Positions 48,208-55,366 of a stretch of DNA of 64,000 nucleotides are shown here, piece after piece. Position numbers and translations under genes: made by a program. Location: positions 186,001-250,000 of the forward strand of contig QEVO01000003.1 of NCBI GenBank assembly GCA_003577275.1, written 5' to 3'. Origin of the DNA: Pseudomonadota bacterium (GTDB taxonomy: Bacteria > Pseudomonadota > Alphaproteobacteria > Sphingomonadales > Govanellaceae). The notes under the pieces were generated by a model. It saw nothing but the letters and a program-made list of their open reading frames with translations. It searched no databases and was not told the DNA's origin. How positions within the stretch are numbered: position 1 is the first letter of the stretch; every line of letters begins with the position of its first letter.

Positions 48208-49256
48208 GGCGTCGGCTCATCATACTGCGCAACGGAAGTGGAACTGGCCAACAAGAAATGTCGGATCTGCTCCATCAGCCGTTGATCCATGCGCCGCTGT
48301 CGCACCAGGTCGGATTGCAAGGCATGCATCTGCGTGCGTTCGCGGGCGATGTCCTCGGCCGTCGGGGTATAATAGACGATGCCGTTCTGCTGGTTGATCG
48401 CTTTTGCCTGGTCCTGCTTCTCGGCGGCCAGCGCGCGCCCCCATTCGACCACGGCCGCCCACCCCTGAACCAGCGCCGCTTGCTGATCGGCGTTCAGGCT
48501 GTTCCAGGTCTTTTGGCTCACCAGGGCAAGATAGGCGGCCCAGCCGTCATGGGTTTCAAAAGCATAGCTGATGCCGGTGTCCCACAATTTGCCGGCCCGA
48601 ACGGTGTCGTCATAGCCCACCAGGCCATCGACCTGTCCCTGCGTCAGCGCAAGGGGCAGGTCGGCCCTGCCCATGGTGATGGGGTAAGCGCCCAAGGAGC
48701 GATAGCGGGCAATGGCCAAGGTGCCGCCCATGCCCAGTTTCAGGCCGGCGATATCGTCAAACGAGCGCACGGCGCGGCCGGTCGTAAACAGCGTCTCCGC
48801 CCCCGCCTCGATATGGGCGCCGAGCACCTTGACCCGCAACCGGCGCTCGATGCCGGCGTAAAGCTCAGTGCCCAGCGCGCCATCCAACACCCTGCGCACG
48901 TCCTCGCGGCTGGCGCCGGCGAACATCGGCAGGCCGAGGAGATCCGCATTGGGCTCGAACCTTGCCAACAGGTTCAAATTGGCGACGTAAAGGTCGAGGC
49001 TGCCGATGGCCAGCGCCTTTGGCGCGCCGGAATTGTCATAAAGCTGGGCGCTCGGGTATATCTCGACGGCAAGCGTTCCCTTTGACAAGGCCGCGACTTC
49101 CTCGGCGAAGCGCTCGCTCAGGGAATATCGTATGTGAGACGCGGGAACTTCCAGGGAAAGCTTGAGCGTTCTGGCCTCTTGATGCTCCTGTCCGCAGCCG
49201 GTCAGCGCCAGCAGGGCGGCCATCAGGCACAGACGGAGGGTGCGCAGCGGTTTCAT
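48204..49256 (-). CDS. TRAP transporter solute-binding lipoprotein (DctP family)
   Basis: Extracytoplasmic binding protein of a TRAP transporter, 350 residues, with a lipoprotein signal: the lipobox L-T-G-C puts the acylated cysteine at residue 21. Mature-protein features include S-E-R-F-A-E-E-V, L-D-L-Y-V-A-N-L and G-L-P-M-F, with a long C-terminal helix. The start at 49256 overlaps the permease stop (ATGA). TRAP ligands are usually carboxylates; the exact one is unknown. Confidence 0.92.
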   Translation of the reverse strand: MKPLRTLRLCLMAALLALTGCGQEHQEARTLKLSLEVPASHIRYSLSERFAEEVAALSKGTLAVEIYPSAQLYDNSGAPKALAIGSLDLYVANLNLLARFEPNADLLGLPMFAGASREDVRRVLDGALGTELYAGIERRLRVKVLGAHIEAGAETLFTTGRAVRSFDDIAGLKLGMGGTLAIARYRSLGAYPITMGRADLPLALTQGQVDGLVGYDDTVRAGKLWDTGISYAFETHDGWAAYLALVSQKTWNSLNADQQAALVQGWAAVVEWGRALAAEKQDQAKAINQQNGIVYYTPTAEDIARERTQMHALQSDLVRQRRMDQRLMEQIRHFLLASSTSVAQYDEPTP

Positions 49257-50533
49257 CGGCCATACACCAGATTGGGAAGCCAAGTCGACAGGGCGGGAAT
49301 AAAGGTGACAAGGCCTAAGAGCACGATCATCAGCCCGATGAACGGCAATACGCCGCGCGATACTTCAGTAAATGGCGCTTTTGAAATGCTCGACAGGACA
49401 AAAAGATTGAGGCCCATGGGCGGCGTCAGCATCGCCAGTTCGATATTGACGGTCACGATCACACCGTAATGGATCATGTCGATGCCGAGCGCGCGCACAG
49501 CGCCGAGCGTCAGCGGCACGACGATCAACACCACGGCGATGGCGTCAAAGAACATGCCAAAGATGATCATCAGGACATTGATGAGCAGTAGGAACTGCCA
49601 CGGTTTAAGATCATGGGCGAGCAGCATTTCAACCAGCCGGGCCGGCACGCCTGACTGGGTGATCCAGTGGGAAAAGAGCAAGGCCGAGGCCAGGATGAAG
49701 GTGATCGCGCCAGCCGATTTGATGCCGCCTGCAAAGATGGCGGGGATCTCGCCGACGCGCACTTCGCGATAGACGAAGATGGCGATGATCATCGCCAACA
49801 GCGTGGCGACGGCGGCGGCTTCCGATACCGTCGTGATGCCGCCATAGATGCCGACGAAAATGGCGCACGGTATCAACAGCGCCGGCAAAACCCGCAGGTT
49901 CGCCTTCAATCTGCTCTCCCGGCTGCCTTCCGCTTCCGCCTGGAAGCCTTTCCGTTTGGCGTAATAAAGGATCCACAGCGCCAGAATGGCGGTTTGTAAG
50001 AGGCCAGGGATGACGCCGGCCAGAAACAGCCGCGGCACCGATTCATCGGCGATGATGCCGTACAAGATCATCGCCAGGCTGGGCGGAATGAGAATGCCGA
50101 CGGTGCCCGAGGCGCCGACGACGCCGAGGGCAAAGGATCGGTCATAATGCCGCGCGGTCATGGCCGGCACCAAGAGCGTGCCCATGGCAAGAGCGGTGGC
50201 CACCGACGAACCCGAGATCGCCGCAAAGATCGTGGTGGCGAACACGCAGACCAGGGCCAATCCTCCCGGCGCCCGCCCCACCCAAGAATGGGCGGCGTCG
50301 ATCATCACCCGGATGATGCCGCCTTTCTCCATGAAAGCGGCGGCGATGACAAAGAACGGCACGGCGACGAACGCCGGCGAGTCGAGCCCCTCCATGATCA
50401 CCAGGGCGGCATCGACGAGCGGCGCGCCATCGCCGGCAAAAAGCAAAAGCGAGACGATGCCCAGCGCGACGAAAATCGGAATGCCCAACGCGAGCAGCGT
50501 AAACAACGAACCGAATGCAATGCTGCCGATCAT
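49253..50533 (-). CDS. TRAP transporter large permease (DctM family)
   Basis: Elevator-type membrane subunit of 426 residues with about 12 hydrophobic segments. Family motifs include F-F-V-I-A-A-A-F-M-E-K-G-G-I and I-L-I-P-P-S-L-A-M-I-L-Y-G. It works with the small permease (next gene upstream) and the DctP lipoprotein, driven by the Na+ gradient. It overlaps both neighbouring genes. Confidence 0.95.
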   Translation of the reverse strand: MIGSIAFGSLFTLLALGIPIFVALGIVSLLLFAGDGAPLVDAALVIMEGLDSPAFVAVPFFVIAAAFMEKGGIIRVMIDAAHSWVGRAPGGLALVCVFATTIFAAISGSSVATALAMGTLLVPAMTARHYDRSFALGVVGASGTVGILIPPSLAMILYGIIADESVPRLFLAGVIPGLLQTAILALWILYYAKRKGFQAEAEGSRESRLKANLRVLPALLIPCAIFVGIYGGITTVSEAAAVATLLAMIIAIFVYREVRVGEIPAIFAGGIKSAGAITFILASALLFSHWITQSGVPARLVEMLLAHDLKPWQFLLLINVLMIIFGMFFDAIAVVLIVVPLTLGAVRALGIDMIHYGVIVTVNIELAMLTPPMGLNLFVLSSISKAPFTEVSRGVLPFIGLMIVLLGLVTFIPALSTWLPNLVYGR

Positions 50534-51132
50534 GACGGCGCGCTCCCCTTGACGGCGCGGGCCGGATCTGGCGCTGCCGCAGGCTCCTCAGGCCGCTTGG
50601 CGATGATGAGCAGCATGATGATGGCGCGCAAGGACATCAGCGCCATGGCGACCATTAAGGCAACGTAGTAATAGCCCAGCGGCAAAGACAAGGAGCTTTC
50701 GCCGCGCTCGCCGATGGCGATGGCCAATTGCGTCAGCTCCCAGCCCAGCCAGCCCAGCATGGCGCAAAACAGGGCCATCAGCATAAGGCCGAGCAAGTGC
50801 AGCCTATGGCGGATGGCCGCAGGCAACAGATGCGTGACGACCTCTGCCGTGACGTGGCGGGAGTCGCCAATCAGCGGGCCGCCGCTCAACAGCAGCGCCC
50901 AGATCATCAAATAGATGGACACCTCCTCCGCCCAATCGGGCGACAAGGAGGGAAAGATGTAGCGGGCCAGCGTGCCATAAAGGAAAATTACGAGCGCGGC
51001 GATGCCGAGCACGCTGATCGCCGCCGTCTCGCATCGAGTCCAACAGGCAAGCGCATGAAGCGTTGCGGCAGAAGGCGGACGGGCGGCGCTTACGGAGTCC
51101 AAGACCCGCTGTTCCATCGGTTGATCAACCAT
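50530..51132 (-). CDS. TRAP transporter small permease (DctQ family)
   Basis: Four-helix membrane subunit of the TRAP transporter, about 200 residues from the ATG at 51132; in-frame starts up to 51180 are possible. The D-W-A-E-E-V-S-I-Y-L-M-I-W segment around residues 68-80 is the DctQ signature. It is the first gene of the operon dctQ-dctM-dctP, MmgE/PrpD, ABC importer and CapA. The upstream AT-rich stretch at 51250-51300 probably contains the promoter. Confidence 0.92.
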   Translation of the reverse strand: MVDQPMEQRVLDSVSAARPPSAATLHALACWTRCETAAISVLGIAALVIFLYGTLARYIFPSLSPDWAEEVSIYLMIWALLLSGGPLIGDSRHVTAEVVTHLLPAAIRHRLHLLGLMLMALFCAMLGWLGWELTQLAIAIGERGESSLSLPLGYYYVALMVAMALMSLRAIIMLLIIAKRPEEPAAAPDPARAVKGSAPS

Positions 51133-51180
51133 TCGGTTCCCGCGTTCCATCATGCGCCCGGCTGCCGGCTTCGCCTCCAC

Positions 51181-51791
51181 ACTTCAGGCTTGAGAGAATC
51201 CGCCCTGACTTCTTATGGTCGGCAGGCATGACCGGCGTGGGCCTCGTCAATAAAATAGTTTTAATTCTATACCGTTTGTTTTGCAAACCTTTTGTAGACG
51301 ACGCCCAGTGGATTTTTTCCTGTGCGTTGGGCCCAGTCAACAGGTGATCTTGCCGCTGGCACAACAGCACTCCGCCGGGGATGTGAAGTGCTGGCAGCAA
51401 TCAGACCTAGGCTCGCCCCGGCGACCCGGGGATGGTACCCGACAGATGGCTACAGGCATGTTGAATATATACAGGGTGGCTGCCGGCTCTTTGGCGCGGG
51501 CGCCTCACATGGGCGGCGGTGATTCATCCACATCGGGGGGTGGCTTCAGGCTGACAGCGCGTACCTAACTGGCTGATCAATCATGCTATTTATGGAGAGC
51601 GGGCAGCGCCGCGCCAGCCAGGCCCGTTTACCCGCCGCGTCCCGTTCCCTGGTATGCCGACATCGGGTCTATCGTATTTTTTTTGTGCGGTGACGGCCTC
51701 TTCCGATGCCGGCCGCCGTGATCAAGCATCAGATATGGCTCAAGTTTTTCAGCGATGCGGAAAAATTAAGTTCGCCCCACGAACAAGGCTG
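51181..51791. other. Non-coding divergent region between the TRAP operon and the TonB receptor
   Basis: About 610 bases without a convincing gene. At 51250-51295 an AT-rich stretch with TTTGTTTTGCAAA is suited to hold the TRAP operon promoter (minus strand). The middle is GC-rich and contains short inverted sequences such as CCCCGGCGACCCGGGG at 51416-51431. I looked for a cobalamin riboswitch and found no convincing core. Confidence 0.5.
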
Positions 51792-51821
51792 TTGACAATG
51801 TAATTGTATAAAAACTAAAAT
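51792..51821 (+). promoter_or_regulatory. Promoter of the TonB-dependent receptor gene
   Basis: TTGACA (51792-51797), 18-base spacer, TAAAAT (51816-51821); the start codon follows 72 bases later. The whole stretch 51787-51850 is AT-rich. Confidence 0.6.
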
Positions 51822-51892
51822 GATATGTATTACAAACTATTGCGTGCGCCAACATATTTCGGGGGTTGGCCAAAAAAATGGGAGGTATCGCA

Positions 51893-54139
51893 ATGGCTTC
51901 TTCACTTGTTCTCTCCGGCTATGAAGGGATGCCAAAGCGCGCCGCAGCGAAAGCGAAGGCGGCGCTGTTGAGCACGGCGTCCTGCGCGGCGGTCGCCGTA
52001 GCCCTTGCCTGGCCAAGCATCGGCCATGCGGCGGATGCGGATGGCGCCGCCGTGCTCGAAGAGGTTTTGGTATATGCCGAGCGGCGGGAGCAGCGCCTGC
52101 AGGAGGTATCGATCTCGGCGTCGGTGTTCAGCGGCGACGAACTCATTCGCAAGGGCGTGGTGAACATTCACGATATCCAGCAAATCTCCCCGTCCTTGGC
52201 GATCAACACCTACAATCGCTCGACCTACATTAACATTCGCGGCGTCGGCATCGCCCAGTCCGCGCCGACATCGAGCCCCGGCGTGGCCTTCTACATTGAC
52301 GGTACGCTGATCCCCCATGAATTTTTTATCGATGCAAGCTTCTACGACATCGCCTCGGTTGAAGTATTGCGCGGCCCGCAAGGCACGCTGTCGGGACAGA
52401 ATTCGACCGGCGGCGCGGTCTATGTGCGCACGCCGGATCCAGCATTCTCCAAATATTCGGCCAAGGGAAGCTTTACCGCCGGCAACTACGGCAAATTCTC
52501 CGGCACGGTGGCGGCAAACGCCGGCTTTAGCGACAATGTCGCCTTGCGGCTTGCCGCGACCCATGATGAGCGCGACAGTTTCTCGACCAACCTGGCGCGG
52601 GACGATATCCAGCCCGGCGATATGAACCTTGATGCGGTGCGCGCCAGCTTGGCTATACGCACCAGCGACGATCGCTTAAAAATTAATTTGCGCGGCGAGT
52701 ACTTTGATTCCGAGAGCGACAATAACGCGGTCAAAAATCGCCTCGATCCCAATCCCGATCCCTTCGAGATATCCGAGGATGCCCGCTCCATTCAAAATCG
52801 GGATGGCTATCGGCTCTCTGGCGAAGTGCGGTATGATATCACCGACGCCGTTCAGGGCCGGGCTACGATCTCCTGGCAAGACGCCGAAACCTTTGATCAA
52901 ACCGACGGCGACCGCACATCCACCGCCTTGCCGCGCCCGCCGGGTTCCAATACCGGCCGCATCAGCAATGCCTTGACGGGCATGGAAACGCTGATTACCG
53001 AGGTGAACTTCTTGTCCATCGGAGAAAGTTCGCTGCAGTGGGTGGTCGGCGGTTTCTACATGGATGAGACCATCCCGGTCAACTTGTTGCGCGACAACTT
53101 TCACACGGTGGAGTTTGTCTCCTCAAGTTCGACCATACAAACGGAAGCCGACAACACCAGCAAATCGCTCTTCGGCCAGGTCAATTACCGCGTGAACGAC
53201 CAGTTCGAGATTCTCGCCGGCGCGCGGCATAGCTGGGACAGGCAGCACTACACCCGCTTCCAATTGCCTGGACCGCCCATCGTGCCGTTCGCAGACGTTC
53301 AGAAGTCGCGGGAATGGACGGGCAAGCTCGGCGTCAATTATCATATGAACGAGCAAACGCTGGTCTATCTGACGGCCTCGAAAGGCTATAAAGCCGGCGG
53401 CGTCAACCTGACCGCCAATACGCCTAATTTCGGTCCCGAGACCAACTTCGTCTACGAACTGGGCGTGAAGACGGAATTTCTCGATCGCCGTCTGCGGGTC
53501 AACGGCAACGTGTTCTACAGCGATTACCGCGACATCCAACTTTCCAGCCTGTTCAATGCTCTGCCGGTCACGCAGAATGCGGCGAAGGGCGAATCGTATG
53601 GCGCGGAACTCGAAATTGCCGGACGCTTTGACGAGCTGGGCTTCAACCTTGGCGTCGGCTATCTCGATGCGACCTTCAACGGCGATGGCATCTGTCTGAC
53701 CAATACCAACGCCATGACGCCGACCGTGCCGACGCCGCCGGCGCCGGCGGTGCCGTGCCCGGGCGGTACGGAAACCGTGCCCGATGGCCGGTCTCTGCCC
53801 TTCTCCCCGGAATGGACCATCAATGCCGGGGTTGAATACAATATCGCCATTGGCGGCGAGATGACGCTCACTCCCCGGGTGCAGTGGTCATATATCGCCC
53901 GCCAGGTCGCCACGCCCTTCCCGAGCTTCCAGACAGTGGTGCCGGGCCGGAACGTGTTTGATGCCCGGCTGACGTTGGACGTCAATGAGAACATTTCCAT
54001 TGAAGGCTATATGACGAACTTCACGGACAAGACGTATATCGCCGCGCAAGTTCAAAATTCCTCCAGCGCCGACGGCGGCATCATCTACGGCGCGCCGCGG
54101 CAGTATGGCATCCGGCTGGTGGCGAAAATGGGCGAATAG
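51893..54139 (+). CDS. TonB-dependent outer membrane receptor
   Basis: Outer membrane active transporter, 748 residues. An extended signal peptide covers residues about 1-46 (ends G-H-A-A-D-A), followed by a TonB-box-like E-E-V-L-V-Y-A, the plug domain with I-N-I-R-G-V-G-I-A and V-E-V-L-R-G-P-Q-G-T-L-S-G, and a beta-barrel rich in alternating strands. It resembles the iron/xenobiotic receptor group typical of Sphingomonas-like and related bacteria, but the ligand is unknown. The ATG at 51893 has GGGAGG 7 bases upstream. It is placed divergently from the TRAP operon and upstream of the GRE genes. Confidence 0.93.
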   Translation: MASSLVLSGYEGMPKRAAAKAKAALLSTASCAAVAVALAWPSIGHAADADGAAVLEEVLVYAERREQRLQEVSISASVFSGDELIRKGVVNIHDIQQISPSLAINTYNRSTYINIRGVGIAQSAPTSSPGVAFYIDGTLIPHEFFIDASFYDIASVEVLRGPQGTLSGQNSTGGAVYVRTPDPAFSKYSAKGSFTAGNYGKFSGTVAANAGFSDNVALRLAATHDERDSFSTNLARDDIQPGDMNLDAVRASLAIRTSDDRLKINLRGEYFDSESDNNAVKNRLDPNPDPFEISEDARSIQNRDGYRLSGEVRYDITDAVQGRATISWQDAETFDQTDGDRTSTALPRPPGSNTGRISNALTGMETLITEVNFLSIGESSLQWVVGGFYMDETIPVNLLRDNFHTVEFVSSSSTIQTEADNTSKSLFGQVNYRVNDQFEILAGARHSWDRQHYTRFQLPGPPIVPFADVQKSREWTGKLGVNYHMNEQTLVYLTASKGYKAGGVNLTANTPNFGPETNFVYELGVKTEFLDRRLRVNGNVFYSDYRDIQLSSLFNALPVTQNAAKGESYGAELEIAGRFDELGFNLGVGYLDATFNGDGICLTNTNAMTPTVPTPPAPAVPCPGGTETVPDGRSLPFSPEWTINAGVEYNIAIGGEMTLTPRVQWSYIARQVATPFPSFQTVVPGRNVFDARLTLDVNENISIEGYMTNFTDKTYIAAQVQNSSSADGGIIYGAPRQYGIRLVAKMGE

Positions 54140-54160
54140 ACCCTGACCTGCCGGCATGAC

Positions 54161-54207
54161 GGCGAGGGCGTTTTGACGACGCCCTCGCCGATATTTTTTT
54201 ATCTTTT
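54161..54207 (+). terminator. Rho-independent terminator after the TonB receptor gene
   Basis: GGCGAGGGCG (54161-54170) and CGCCCTCGCC (54180-54189), 10 perfect pairs with a 9-base loop, followed by GATATTTTTTTATCTTTTT. It isolates the receptor transcript from the GRE operon. Confidence 0.93.
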
Positions 54208-54305
54208 TAAAACAGCAAGTTGGCAGATATTTCCGCCGGCCGCCCGGGATCGCCGTCGCTATCCCTGGGCGAGGGGTCGGCACAGGCCGCATCCAGGCAC
54301 TTTAG

Positions 54306-54334
54306 TTGATAATACGAACGATTTGTGATATAAA
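54306..54334 (+). promoter_or_regulatory. Promoter of the GRE operon; predicts a leaderless mRNA
   Basis: TTGATA (54306-54311), 17-base spacer, TATAAA (54329-54334), close to sigma-70 consensus. Initiation 7 bases downstream would fall at 54341-54342, that is, at the ATG of the activase gene. No ribosome-binding site precedes that ATG, which fits a leaderless message. No full FNR-type TTGAT-N4-ATCAA site is present. Confidence 0.65.
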
Positions 54335-54341
54335 TGAACCT

Positions 54342-55328
54342 ATGAACAGATCGCCCACCAGCCTCGTCGATACCGTAGGCGCGGGGGCCGCGGCGCCGGC
54401 GGCGTGCGCGGACCGCGGCGTGGCGGGCTCGATCTTCAATATTCAGCGCTATTCCATTCATGACGGGCCGGGGATCAGGACCACGGTCTTTTTCAAGAAA
54501 TGCCGGCTGCGCTGCCTGTGGTGCCAAAACCCTGAGTCGCAGCAGGAGCAGCCTGAGCTTTTCTTCAATGCCGAAAAATGCATCGGTTGCGGGCGCTGTG
54601 AAAAGGTATGCCCGGAAGGGGCGATCACCCTTCGCGATGGACGCTCCTGGACCGATCGCGCGCGCTGCACCGGGGCGGGGGCCTGCGTCGAGGTATGTCC
54701 GCAGGGGGCGCGCAGCCTGATGGGGCGCGTCGCCTCGGTCGACGATATATTTCAAGAGGTGTCCGAGGACGCGATCTTTTATCAAGAATCGGGTGGCGGC
54801 GTTACCTTGAGCGGCGGCGATCCCCTGGCCCAGCCGGAATTCGCTCTCGCCATTCTCAAGCGCTGCAAGGAAGCCGGCTATCATACCACGCTGGATACCT
54901 GCGGTTTTGCCTCCTGGCATGCGGTTGAGACGATCATGCCTTATGTCGATCTCGTGCTTTACGACTTCAAGCACATGGATCCCGACAAGCACAAGCAATA
55001 CACGGGGTTTTCCAACGAACCGATCCTGCGCAACGCCAAGGGCATCCATCACGAATTGAAGGTGCCGATGCGGGCGCGCTATGCGGTCATCCCCGGCTAC
55101 AACGATGGGGTCGAGAACGCCACGGCCCTGGCGGATTTCATCGCCAACGAGTTGGATCGCTCGATCCCGGTCGATCTCTTGCCGTTTCACAAATATGGCG
55201 GCGCCAAGTATCAGCGGCTGGAGCGCGTCGATGAACTCGCCGATACGTCGCCGCCGAGCGAAGCGGCGTTGACAGCCCTTAGGGATATTTTTCTATCGCG
55301 CGGCCTTACTGCGAAAGTCGGCGGTTAG
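54342..55328 (+). CDS. Glycyl radical enzyme activase (radical SAM)
   Basis: Predicted activase that installs the glycyl radical on the GRE(s) encoded downstream. 328 residues. The radical SAM motif is C54-x3-C58-x2-C61 in C-R-L-R-C-L-W-C. A ferredoxin-like insert follows: cluster 1 is complete (C80, C83, C86, C90 in C-I-G-C-G-R-C-E-K-V-C), whereas cluster 2 has only C109, C115 and C119, with A112 in place of the second cysteine. The G-G-G-V-T-L-S-G-G-D-P motif of pyruvate formate-lyase-activating enzymes is present. It is upstream of the GREs with a 38-base gap, in one operon. The inferred leaderless start is at 54342. Confidence 0.93.
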   Translation: MNRSPTSLVDTVGAGAAAPAACADRGVAGSIFNIQRYSIHDGPGIRTTVFFKKCRLRCLWCQNPESQQEQPELFFNAEKCIGCGRCEKVCPEGAITLRDGRSWTDRARCTGAGACVEVCPQGARSLMGRVASVDDIFQEVSEDAIFYQESGGGVTLSGGDPLAQPEFALAILKRCKEAGYHTTLDTCGFASWHAVETIMPYVDLVLYDFKHMDPDKHKQYTGFSNEPILRNAKGIHHELKVPMRARYAVIPGYNDGVENATALADFIANELDRSIPVDLLPFHKYGGAKYQRLERVDELADTSPPSEAALTALRDIFLSRGLTAKVGG

Positions 55329-55366
55329 CTGGCGCTGGGTGTGCAAAAAAGGAAGGATGCGTTGCC

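Noticed and set aside
51281..51568. Short open frames in the gap between the TRAP operon and the TonB receptor
   Set aside because: Overlapping frames on both strands, low-complexity translation, no ribosome-binding sites, no recognisable protein.
51300..51700. Cobalamin riboswitch in front of the TonB-dependent receptor
   Set aside because: AGCCAGGCCCG near 51613 faintly resembles part of a B12 box, but the GCCACTG core and the ordered stems are missing.
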